Of a DNA stretch of 33,570 nt, positions 16,254 through 22,843 are shown in pieces. Made by a program: the position numbers and the translations under genes. The notes under the pieces were generated by a model, which saw only the letters and a program-made list of their open reading frames with translations, was not told the origin of the DNA and did not search any database. The stretch spans positions 1 through 33,570 of the forward strand of contig CAJUOC010000029.1 in the NCBI GenBank assembly GCA_910587925.1, in the 5' to 3' direction. The stretch is from an uncultured Muribaculaceae bacterium (GTDB taxonomy: Bacteria; Bacteroidota; Bacteroidia; Bacteroidales; Muribaculaceae). Within the stretch, counting starts at the first letter, position 1. Every line of letters begins with the position of its first letter.

Positions 16254-16456
16254 ACTACCGGAAACTTCGCAACTTTCTCACAAGTCAGCAAGGACAATGG
16301 CGATGATAGATGCCCGTAGGTCTGTGTACCCGCGAGCCTCGCGGGGCGAGTGCGCGTATCGCGTCTGTGCCCCCGCGTGGAGCGCCACATGGATATGCGT
16401 GGGCTTCTGCATTGCCGGTTTCCTCTGACTGTGGCAATGCGAAGGCCTCCGGTAGT
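16254..16456 (+). ncRNA. Candidate structured RNA, one long interrupted hairpin (6S-like shape)
   Basis: Within a 567-bp region lacking protein genes (15943-16509), two arms pair in nested order. 16254-16262 pairs with 16448-16456 (9 bp) and 16265-16271 with 16438-16444 (7 bp). 16279-16281 pairs with 16431-16433, and 16284-16288 with 16425-16429. 16291-16294 pairs with 16421-16424, 16295-16299 with 16410-16414, and 16308-16315 with 16401-16408 (one mismatch). Unpaired bulges separate them, and a GC-rich apical part (16316-16400) can fold locally. About 203 nt in a single rod with bulges is the general architecture of 6S RNA, but I cannot recognise conserved 6S bases, so the identity is open. 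A weak -7-like box (TGTCTTTG, 16246-16253) sits exactly at its 5' edge. The remaining sequence of the region holds promoters and a small hairpin only. Confidence 0.4.
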
Positions 16457-16509
16457 GGAATCGGCTAGCTGCGATGTCCCACGCTCTTACGTTATACAGA
16501 CCTTGACTC

Positions 16510-16725
16510 ATGCACATAGGCCATCGTATCCGCGAGGTGCTCGCGGGCCAGCGACGCTCCGCCGCCTGGCTCGCCGAGTCCATCTGCGTCACACGTACAC
16601 ATGTCTATAAGATTTTTGACAAGCGCACCATCGACATCGACCTGCTCATGCGGGTGAGCCGTGCGCTCGACCACGATTTTTTTGCCGAGCTGTCGCGCGC
16701 CATGCGCTCGCAGTCGCCTGATTGA
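16510..16725 (+). CDS. Small XRE-type helix-turn-helix protein
   Basis: A 71-aa protein consisting almost only of a helix-turn-helix. IGHRIREVLAGQRRSAAWLAESICVTRTHVYKIFDKRTIDIDLLMRVSRALDHDFF matches the XRE/Cro fold, with the recognition helix around TRTHVYKIF. Similar stand-alone small XRE proteins ending just after 'HDFF' are common in Bacteroidales; their targets are unknown to me. It starts 54 nt after the structured RNA candidate and may share its transcript. Downstream, an 8-bp inverted repeat (16740-16747 / 16773-16780) in front of the next promoter is a possible binding site, a guess from proximity only. Confidence 0.8.
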   Translation: MHIGHRIREVLAGQRRSAAWLAESICVTRTHVYKIFDKRTIDIDLLMRVSRALDHDFFAELSRAMRSQSPD

Positions 16726-16739
16726 CTACATTATGTCGC

Positions 16740-16791
16740 CAATCGCGATACCGATTTTTTCCGCCCCCTCGCCGCGATTGCCCTACCTTTG
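16740..16791 (+). promoter_or_regulatory. Promoter with flanking inverted repeat, upstream of the Ig-like protein gene
   Basis: TACCTTTG (16784-16791) is a perfect -7 box. Just upstream, CAATCGCG (16740-16747) and CGCGATTG (16773-16780) form an inverted repeat separated by 25 bp that brackets the -33 position, as an operator might. The leader is about 60 nt and has a small hairpin (ACGAG 16816-16820 with CTCGT 16825-16829). Confidence 0.5.
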
Positions 16792-16859
16792 TCAACCTAA
16801 CCAAGTCAATGCATGACGAGTTTGCTCGTTAGTCGGAACTAATGTTGAGAATTTAAAAA

Positions 16860-17669
16860 ATGAAAAAGATACTCTTTTTACTTCTGCTGTGCATCGTCGG
16901 AGTTGCCAATGCTTTTGCTTTGGCACAGACTGTGCGGATGAATATAGGAGATACCAAAACTTTGTCTCCGTCGGTACTCCCGACAAAGGTACTTGCCGGC
17001 CAGCCGGCTTGGACATCCTCTCGTCCATACGACGTAAAAATCGTTTCGACCGACATGTATACTTGCACGATAGAGGCTGTCAAATCTTTCAGCGGCTATG
17101 CGCTCATACACTGTCTGTACTATTTCAGGGAGCTCGACCCGGTCACGGGGCGCTACGGATATCAACGCTCAGGGTATGTAGACTATCACGTGTTTGTTGA
17201 AGCCCAGGACCCCAAGAGCATAGAGATAAGTCCGACTAATATCGTGATGACTCAAGGTGATACTCATAGGATGAGTGTCACTGTATATCCCTCTGCGGCC
17301 AATCAAAGTGTCACTTGGTCGTCATCCGATTACTCGGTGGCATCGGTCAACAGCAATAATGTCCTTGGCGCCAATAGGGCCGGTACGGCCGTAATTACGG
17401 CCACCACATCCAACGGACTACGTGCGACATGCTCTGTCACTGTAAAATCAGCAGGCTCAGGCGGCGGCAACACCGGCGGCGGTAATACCGGCGGCGGCAA
17501 CACCGGCGGCAACACCGGCGGCAACACCGGCGGAGATAATGGGGGCAATAATAACGACAATTCACAAATAGGTCCCAATAATGATACAGTGGACTATTAC
17601 TTCCAAATCGCAAAAAGACGAATGGATGCACTGCGCCGTAAGGCTAAGCAACATCGCAATAAAAAATGA
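16860..17669 (+). CDS. Secreted Ig-like (BIG2) domain protein with Gly/Asn/Thr repeat linker
   Basis: A 269-aa exported protein. A signal peptide (MKKILFLLLLCIVGVANA) is followed by a degenerate Ig-like domain (about 22-115) and a clear BIG2 domain (about 117-196: KSIEISPTNIVMTQGDTHRMSVTVYP, VTWSSSD, VASVNSNNVLGANRAGTAVITATT). Residues about 200-235 are a flexible linker of GGGNT and GGNT repeats. The last 35 residues are basic and helical (KRRMDALRRKAKQHRNKK), possibly for binding nucleic acid, polysaccharide or membrane. No anchoring signal such as a lipobox or a T9SS C-terminal domain is visible. Its stop TGA overlaps an ATG of the next lipoprotein gene (ATGA), so the two are co-translated. 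The gene is more AT-rich than the flanking core genes. Function unknown. Confidence 0.78.
   Translation: MKKILFLLLLCIVGVANAFALAQTVRMNIGDTKTLSPSVLPTKVLAGQPAWTSSRPYDVKIVSTDMYTCTIEAVKSFSGYALIHCLYYFRELDPVTGRYGYQRSGYVDYHVFVEAQDPKSIEISPTNIVMTQGDTHRMSVTVYPSAANQSVTWSSSDYSVASVNSNNVLGANRAGTAVITATTSNGLRATCSVTVKSAGSGGGNTGGGNTGGGNTGGNTGGNTGGDNGGNNNDNSQIGPNNDTVDYYFQIAKRRMDALRRKAKQHRNKK
17460..17530 (+). repeat. In-frame 12/15-bp tandem repeat encoding GGGNT/GGNT
   Basis: Three 15-bp units (GGCGGCGGCAACACC type) and two 12-bp units lie in tandem inside the BIG2-protein gene. Unit lengths are multiples of three, so slippage changes linker length without a frameshift. One unit uses GGTAATACC, so the copies are not fully homogenised. 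Confidence 0.8.
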
Positions 17670-18667
17670 CGGGCATGAATAAACTGAAGTATCTATTCCT
17701 ATCCCTGACGGCTATAATCGGTCTGACACTCTCCTCATGCAGCGACGACGGGGACGATATTGACAACTCGCAATACCTCTTTTTTAAACCTTCTCTTAAC
17801 TGGGGATGTACCAAGTCACAGATATTTTCAAGCATGACTGATTACACCCTTTTAGCAGGTGACGAGCAAACGCTGTGCTACAAAGCACAGGACGAAACCG
17901 TTGCCTACGGGTTTAAAAACGACAGGTTGAATACCGTCGTTGTTATCCCGGACGCATCCTTGTCCTTGGACGACATCCTGTTGGCTTTCAGCGGTTACAA
18001 ACTGCTGAGCCAATACAAAAATTATGTATATCTAAATGAAAGAACCAACACGATAGCTGAAATCGAGAATGGCGATGGCTACTATACTATAAGCTGGAGC
18101 CAATACGGACTCGATGTAGCGAATGCAGTAGACTTAGGACTTAGTGTAAAGTGGGCTGACGTCAATGTCGACATGGGATATGACGATAACGCAGCATTGA
18201 CACCTGAAAATCCCCAAGACGATGATTCCAGAATGCTGGAATGCTTAATTGGTTGGGGAGATCCGACCGGGGTAAACAGGAGTACCCTTGACAGCAGCTA
18301 TCCGCAAGTTAACTCAATCAGTGGCACATCTTACGATGTCGCAACAGTAAAATGGGGCAAAAGATGGAGGATACCCACACAAAGCGAGTATCAGGAATTA
18401 TTATCCGACTGTTCGTGGGTCTGGGAAGAGAGGAATGGCTCATACGGGTATAAGGTCACGGGGCCCAATGGGAACAGTATATTCCTCCCGACCACCGGAT
18501 TTAGAGATGGTTCCTCATACTACAAAGACGAGAGTGGCCTTTATTGGGCTGCGACTATGGCTGAAGACTCATATCCGTATTTCTTATTGTTAGACGATTC
18601 GATAAAAGAACTTAGATCGATGTATAAACATAAGGGTTACGCGATAAGGCCGGTACAGGATAAATAA
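17666..18667 (+). CDS. Lipoprotein with C-terminal FISUMP (Fibrobacter succinogenes major paralogous) domain
   Basis: A 333-aa lipoprotein. The lipobox is TLSSC (Cys25 from this start), followed by SDDGDD, an acidic export signal suggesting surface display. Residues about 28-145 are a poorly recognisable domain. From about 150, VDLGLSVKWADVNV opens the FISUMP-type domain, with WRIPTQSEYQELLSDC, GYKVTGPNGNSIFLPTTGF, YWAATM and GYAIRPV at the end. These domains are common in Bacteroidetes surface lipoproteins; the fold is C-type-lectin-like and the ligand is unknown. The first ATG overlaps the preceding stop (ATGA); a second ATG at 17675 (MNKLKYLF) gives an equally good signal peptide. Confidence 0.8.
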   Translation: MTGMNKLKYLFLSLTAIIGLTLSSCSDDGDDIDNSQYLFFKPSLNWGCTKSQIFSSMTDYTLLAGDEQTLCYKAQDETVAYGFKNDRLNTVVVIPDASLSLDDILLAFSGYKLLSQYKNYVYLNERTNTIAEIENGDGYYTISWSQYGLDVANAVDLGLSVKWADVNVDMGYDDNAALTPENPQDDDSRMLECLIGWGDPTGVNRSTLDSSYPQVNSISGTSYDVATVKWGKRWRIPTQSEYQELLSDCSWVWEERNGSYGYKVTGPNGNSIFLPTTGFRDGSSYYKDESGLYWAATMAEDSYPYFLLLDDSIKELRSMYKHKGYAIRPVQDK

Positions 18668-18694
18668 AAATTCAATAGATATCTAAGTATTAGT

Positions 18695-19528
18695 ATGAAG
18701 CAAGGTGTAAGGATGCTGTTTCTGCTCGTTTCTGTTGCTTTAGGGGTGGCTTTAACCTCATGCAATGATGACAACGAACAAATACAGGCCAATCCAATTC
18801 AACAACAACTTTTGGGGAAGTGGTATGATGGCGCTAAACGAATCACTTTCACTAATGATGAGGTGAAAAGCCGTACATATAGCACTGAAGAAAAGTCTTA
18901 CAAATATACGTTAGTGGGTAATGAGCTTACTGTCGATGGATATTCTGCCCTCAACGGTACAATATCTTATATCGATGCAGAAAAGTTTACGATAACTCGC
19001 GTGAAGTATAAAGATTGGACTTTTGAGCGAAAAATGCCAAATGTGTGGAAGGATGTAGAAGAAGATGAAGAGAATCCTCCATCTTATACCAACTATATCC
19101 ACTATAAGTACTGCGGCATGCATTATTACCACGAAATCTCGCATGTCCAGCAAGATATAGAGTATGCTCCTTCCGGTACTGTTCATGGCTGGAATTACAA
19201 GTATCTCAACGTATTCATTGGTGATGCTTATCCAAAGATTGGATTTCAGTTTGAGTCTACCTATAAGGATTATGATTATCCTCCGACGACACCTTGGCCG
19301 GCCAAGAAGTATAATATAACTACGACAACGGGTAGCTCGGTGACAAACAATCCTATAGCGAGATTGAATGTCTATAATAAAAAGATGAAATTCCTGAGTT
19401 CTAAATGTGTTACAGGAGTCGGTGAAATTAAATATTCGGGAAATACGATGGTTTTCGACTTTACAAGTAACGAGAAGAATTCAGACTATTATGTGGATAT
19501 ACACTTTGAGGGGACAATCTCAAAGTAA
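18695..19528 (+). CDS. Lipocalin-like lipoprotein, hypothetical
   Basis: A 277-aa lipoprotein with signal peptide and lipobox ALTSC (Cys23), followed by NDDNE, again acidic. Residues about 35-115 (QQQLLGKWYDGAKRITFTNDEVKSRTY ... YKYTLVGNELTV) resemble the lipocalin-like beta-barrel domains of Bacteroidetes lipoproteins, which begin with a 'GKW' strand. The rest is beta-rich and unassigned. Codon use is clearly more AT-rich than in the flanking core genes, as in the two genes before it. It sits 27 bp after the FISUMP gene, so the three form one operon ending at the palindromic terminator at 19625. Function unknown. Confidence 0.65.
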   Translation: MKQGVRMLFLLVSVALGVALTSCNDDNEQIQANPIQQQLLGKWYDGAKRITFTNDEVKSRTYSTEEKSYKYTLVGNELTVDGYSALNGTISYIDAEKFTITRVKYKDWTFERKMPNVWKDVEEDEENPPSYTNYIHYKYCGMHYYHEISHVQQDIEYAPSGTVHGWNYKYLNVFIGDAYPKIGFQFESTYKDYDYPPTTPWPAKKYNITTTTGSSVTNNPIARLNVYNKKMKFLSSKCVTGVGEIKYSGNTMVFDFTSNEKNSDYYVDIHFEGTISK

Positions 19529-19565
19529 GATAGGTCTTGCATGGATTCATAATATAAAACAAAGG

Positions 19566-19610
19566 GATACTGCGCGGTTTGTAGATGTCTTATGATAATG
19601 GTGCAGTATC
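19566..19610. repeat. 8-bp inverted repeat downstream of the lipoprotein gene
   Basis: GATACTGC (19566-19573) and GCAGTATC (19603-19610) enclose 29 nt. It lies in the 350-bp gene-free stretch 19529-19878, which otherwise holds the strong terminator at 19625 and the rplS promoter and leader; nothing else was recognised. Confidence 0.4.
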
Positions 19611-19624
19611 ATGACGACCCTAAT

Positions 19625-19664
19625 AGCGCCTGTATGGACAGCTGTCCATACAGGCGCTTTTTAT
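19625..19664 (+). terminator. 34-bp perfect palindrome terminator
   Basis: Two 17-nt arms (19625-19641 and 19642-19658, AGCGCCTG... / ...CAGGCGCT) match perfectly with no spacer and are followed by TTTTATT. As RNA this gives a very strong hairpin. It ends the AT-rich lipoprotein operon and insulates rplS. Confidence 0.8.
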
Positions 19665-19760
19665 TACGAGATATTGTCGATATGGTAATCCGATGCATGT
19701 GCCTCTACTGCTCTTGGAGCCAAACATATTATAAGGTCGTGAAATAAAAGCGGGAGAGGG

Positions 19761-19792
19761 GTTGGTCATGTCGCTGGAAATGACTACCTTTG
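19761..19792 (+). promoter_or_regulatory. rplS promoter
   Basis: TTGG (19762-19765), a 19-bp spacer and TACCTTTG (19785-19792) match the Bacteroidetes -33/-7 pattern. The predicted leader of about 80 nt (from about 19798 to 19878) is long enough for ribosomal-protein autoregulation, but I see only a weak GCCGG/CCGGC pairing in it. Confidence 0.65.
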
Positions 19793-19878
19793 CAGCCGGA
19801 AAGCGTAATCTCTGGGCGGACGTGAGGTGCCGGCGTATATTGCGCAAGTTTTAACATTCTAAATATCTGTTATTTACA

Positions 19879-20238
19879 ATGGATCTCATTAAAGTAGCCG
19901 AAGAGGCTTTCGCCTGCGGCAAGCAGCACCCCGACTTCGGCCCCGGCGACACCATCACCGTGGCATACCGTATCAAGGAAGGCAACAAAGAGCGTATCCA
20001 GCAGTACCGCGGTGTGGTAATCCGTATCAGCGGCGAAGGCGCCAAGAAGCGCTTTACCGTGCGCAAGATGAGCGACAACATCGGTGTGGAGCGTATCTTC
20101 CCCATCGAGTCGCCCTTCATCGACTCCATCACCATCAACAAGTATGGTAAGGTACGTCGCGCCAAGCTGTACTACCTGCGCGCCCTCACCGGCAAGAAGG
20201 CCCGTATCAAGGAGCGCCGCGTGATTATGAACAAATAA
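19879..20238 (+). CDS. rplS: 50S ribosomal protein L19
   Basis: A 119-aa protein of the large subunit located at the 30S-50S interface. Sequence hallmarks are DLIKVAEEAF at the start, GDTITVAYRIKEGNKERIQQYRGVVI, RFTVRKMSDNIGVERIFPIESPFIDSI and the basic end RRAKLYYLRALTGKKARIKERR. Length and start are standard for the family. It is a single gene between its own promoter (19785) and a terminator (20268), in a compositionally normal, GC-rich stretch. Confidence 0.98.
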   Translation: MDLIKVAEEAFACGKQHPDFGPGDTITVAYRIKEGNKERIQQYRGVVIRISGEGAKKRFTVRKMSDNIGVERIFPIESPFIDSITINKYGKVRRAKLYYLRALTGKKARIKERRVIMNK

Positions 20239-20267
20239 TCGCGCCGCCCCACGGCACAGATACACAG

Positions 20268-20306
20268 CCGCCACAGGTCTCCGACCCGTGGCGGTCGTGT
20301 TTTTTG
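20268..20306 (+). terminator. rplS terminator
   Basis: An 11-bp stem (20268-20278 with 20284-20294, one mismatch) around CTCCG is followed by TCGTG and six T. Confidence 0.8.
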
Positions 20307-20330
20307 TATCCGGCGCGCTCCTATAATTTT

Positions 20331-20362
20331 TTTGTGACGTTGGGGAAATTATTGTAATTTTG
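20331..20362 (+). promoter_or_regulatory. pta-ackA promoter
   Basis: TTTG (20331-20334), a 20-bp spacer and TAATTTTG (20355-20362) match both Bacteroidetes boxes exactly. This is the best promoter in the window, consistent with strong expression of acetate metabolism. The leader is about 28 nt. Confidence 0.75.
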
Positions 20363-20394
20363 CGCTACCGACCCTAATCCTTGAATAAGTACTT

Positions 20395-21402
20395 ATGACA
20401 CTCTTCGAGAAACTTACCGAGAAGGCCCGTGCAAGCCGCCAGCGTATCGTGCTGCCCGAAGGCACCGAGCCCCGTACACTCAAGGCCGCCGACCGCATCA
20501 TCGCCGACGACATCGCCGAGATAATCCTTATCGGCAATCCCGACGAAATCAAGCGGATGGCCGCCGACATGAACCTCGACAATATCGCCCGCGCAACCAT
20601 CGTCGACCCCGCCGACAATCACGTCATCGACCGCTATGCCCCGCTGCTGTATGAAATCCGCCGCCACAAGGGCATGACCGAGGAGCAAGCCCGCCTCACT
20701 GCCGCCAATCCCCTCTACCTGGGTTGCCTCATGGTAAAGGCCGGCGACGCCGACGGCGAGGTGGCCGGCGCCCAGAATACCACCGGCAATGTGCTCCGCG
20801 CCGCGTTCCAAGTCATCAAGACCCGCCCGGGCATCAGCGTGGTGTCGGGTGCGTTCCTGATGCTGCTGCCCCCCGATTCGCCCTTCGGCACCGACGGCGT
20901 GATAGTCTTTGCAGACTGCGCCGTGCTGCCCGACCCGACGTCGGAGGAGCTTGCACAGATAGCCGTATGCGCCGCCGACACTGCCCGTGTGCTGGCCGGC
21001 ATCGAGCCGCGCGTGGCCATGCTCTCCTTCTCGACCAAAGGCTCTGCCAAGCACGAGCGTGTCGACAAGGTGGTGCGCGCCACCGAGCTGGTACACAAGA
21101 TGGACCCCGCCCTCATCTGCGACGGCGAGCTGCAGGCCGACGCCGCCATCGTGCCCTCCGTGGCCCACAAGAAGGCGCCCGAGAGCATGCTCAACGGTAA
21201 GGCCAACGTGTTGGTGTTCCCCTCGCTCGAGGTGGGCAATATCGCCTACAAGCTCGTGCAGCGCTTTGCCGGCGTGGAGGCCATCGGCCCCATCCTGCAG
21301 GGCCTGGCCGCTCCCGTGAGCGACCTGTCGCGCGGCTGCTTCCCCGAAGACATCTACAAGACCATCATACTCACCTGCTGCCAGGCTATCGGCTCCAAAT
21401 AA
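20395..21402 (+). CDS. pta: Phosphate acetyltransferase
   Basis: Converts acetyl-CoA and phosphate to acetyl phosphate and CoA. The 335-aa protein is the short form, with only the catalytic PTA_PTB domain and no N-terminal DRTGG/CobB extension. Motifs include IVLPEGTEPRTLKAADRI, SGAFLMLLPPDSPFGTDGVIVFADCAV, MLSFSTKGSAKHERVDKV, DGELQADAAIVPSVAHKKAP and the C-terminal VSDLSRGCFPEDIYKTII. It is followed after 11 bp by ackA, together forming the acetate-producing, ATP-yielding pathway of anaerobic fermentation. The start ATG at 20395 fits the family N-terminus. Confidence 0.97.
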   Translation: MTLFEKLTEKARASRQRIVLPEGTEPRTLKAADRIIADDIAEIILIGNPDEIKRMAADMNLDNIARATIVDPADNHVIDRYAPLLYEIRRHKGMTEEQARLTAANPLYLGCLMVKAGDADGEVAGAQNTTGNVLRAAFQVIKTRPGISVVSGAFLMLLPPDSPFGTDGVIVFADCAVLPDPTSEELAQIAVCAADTARVLAGIEPRVAMLSFSTKGSAKHERVDKVVRATELVHKMDPALICDGELQADAAIVPSVAHKKAPESMLNGKANVLVFPSLEVGNIAYKLVQRFAGVEAIGPILQGLAAPVSDLSRGCFPEDIYKTIILTCCQAIGSK

Positions 21403-21413
21403 TCAGTCAAGAA

Positions 21414-22616
21414 ATGAAGATACTCGTAATCAACTCGGGCAGCAGCTCGGTAAAGTACAAGCTCATCGACACCACCACCGACCGTACCATGGCCGAGGGC
21501 GGTGTGGAGAAAATCGGCCTCGCCGACGGTTTCCTCAAATACAAGCGTGCCGACGGCTCCAAGGCTATCCTTGAGCTGGGCTGCACCGACCATCAGGGTG
21601 CCATCAAGGCTATCCTGGGCATCCTCACCGACCCGGCCGAGGGCTGCATCAGTTCGTATGCCGAGATCGACGCCGTCGGTCACCGCGTGGTACACGGCGC
21701 CGAGAAATTTACCGAGAGTGTGCTCATCACCGACGAGGTCAAAGACATGATACGCCAGTGCTACGACCTGGCCCCGCTCCACAATCCCGCCAACATGACC
21801 GGCATCGAGGCCATCACGGCCCTTATGCCCGACGTGCCCCAGGTGGGTGTGTTTGACACCGCTTTCCACCAGACCATGCCGGCCAAGTCGTATATGTACG
21901 CTCTGCCGTACAAATACTACGAGCAAGACGGCGTGCGCCGCTACGGCTTCCACGGCACCAGTCACCGCTACGTGTCGCAGCGCGTATGCGAGTTTCTGGG
22001 CGTCAACGCCGCCGATGTGCGCATCATCACCTGCCATGTGGGCAATGGCGGCTCCATCACAGCCGTCGAGCACGGCCACAGCGTCGATACCTCGATGGGC
22101 CTTACCCCGACCGAGGGCCTGATGATGGGTACCCGCGTGGGCGACGTCGACCCCGGCGCGCTCACCTACCTCATGGGCAAGCATCATCTGAGCGTCAACG
22201 ACCTGCAGCGCGTCATCAACAAGGAGAGCGGTATCGCCGGCGTCACCGGCATCAGCTCCGACATGCGCGAGATTGAGGCCGCCGTCAATGCCGGCGACGA
22301 GCGCGCCCGTCTCGGCCTGGAGATGTACGAGCAGCGTATCATCAAGTACATCGGCGCTTACGCCGCCGAGATGGGCGGAGTCGACGTCATCGTCTTTACC
22401 GGCGGTGTGGGCGAGAATCAGACCGGCCTGCGCGCCGACGTATGCCGTTCGCTGGCATTTATGGGCGTCGAGCTCGACGAGGCCGTCAATGCCAAGAGCC
22501 GCGGCGAGGAGGTGGAGATTTCCACCCCGGCATCGCGCGTCAAGGTATGCGTCATCCCCACCGACGAGGAGCTGATGATAGCCCGCGACACCGAGGCTAT
22601 CGTAGGCAAGCTCTGA
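21414..22616 (+). CDS. ackA: Acetate kinase
   Basis: Transfers phosphate between acetyl phosphate and ADP, yielding acetate and ATP. The 400-aa protein has the standard length of the ASKHA-fold family. Seen are the N-terminal motif INSGSSSVKYKLID, GHRVVHGAEKF (substrate Arg), FDTAFHQTMP (catalytic Asp and following His), GFHGTSHRYVS, HVGNGGSITAVEHG, DTSMGLTPTEGLMMGTRVGDVDPG and FTGGVGEN in the nucleotide site. It forms an operon with pta and ends in the strong terminator at 22641. Confidence 0.98.
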   Translation: MKILVINSGSSSVKYKLIDTTTDRTMAEGGVEKIGLADGFLKYKRADGSKAILELGCTDHQGAIKAILGILTDPAEGCISSYAEIDAVGHRVVHGAEKFTESVLITDEVKDMIRQCYDLAPLHNPANMTGIEAITALMPDVPQVGVFDTAFHQTMPAKSYMYALPYKYYEQDGVRRYGFHGTSHRYVSQRVCEFLGVNAADVRIITCHVGNGGSITAVEHGHSVDTSMGLTPTEGLMMGTRVGDVDPGALTYLMGKHHLSVNDLQRVINKESGIAGVTGISSDMREIEAAVNAGDERARLGLEMYEQRIIKYIGAYAAEMGGVDVIVFTGGVGENQTGLRADVCRSLAFMGVELDEAVNAKSRGEEVEISTPASRVKVCVIPTDEELMIARDTEAIVGKL

Positions 22617-22640
22617 GCCACGCCATCCTCCGCGACATAG

Positions 22641-22682
22641 CGGCGGGCGCCTCTCATCGCGGGGCGCCCGCCGCGTGTTTTT
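22641..22682 (+). terminator. pta-ackA terminator
   Basis: A perfect 11-bp GC stem (22641-22651 with 22663-22673) with an 11-nt loop is followed by CGTGTTTTT. Confidence 0.85.
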
Positions 22683-22702
22683 ACGGGCCGCGGAGACGCG
22701 GT

Positions 22703-22759
22703 GTTAACATGCGGTACCCTTTGTGTTAACATTTCGTACCACGGTTAACACCTTGGTAC
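22703..22759 (+). promoter_or_regulatory. Triplicate GTTAACA...GGTACC-like motif upstream of the GH operon
   Basis: Three direct copies pair GTTAACA with a KpnI-like box a few bases on: 22703-22709 with GGTACC 22713-22718, 22725-22731 with CGTACC 22735-22740, and 22744-22750 with TGGTAC 22754-22759. Start-to-start distances are 22 and 19 bp, about two helical turns, so bound proteins would lie on one face. The array is about 45 bp upstream of the -7 box, a typical activator position. The cognate regulator is not in the window. Confidence 0.6.
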
Positions 22760-22803
22760 TTATTATAAAGCAAATGGATGCCCGCGCGCAAGACGTTTTG
22801 ATG

Positions 22804-22811
22804 TACTTTTG
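22804..22811 (+). promoter_or_regulatory. -7 box of the glycoside hydrolase operon
   Basis: TACTTTTG is a perfect TAnnTTTG, 32 bp before the GH31 start. The -33 position reads GCCC, with no TTTG, suggesting activator dependence. Confidence 0.6.
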
Positions 22812-22843
22812 CCGTATCGAACAATCTTAAACCGATATACTCC

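Noticed and set aside
16136..16592. Small frames on both strands across the structured RNA region
   Set aside because: Short, overlapping on several frames, no signal or domain; secondary-structure evidence favours RNA.
17330..17631. Minus-strand frames rich in Pro/Leu/Cys repeats opposite the BIG2 gene
   Set aside because: They are translations of the complementary strand of the Gly-Asn-Thr repeat, with no start context.
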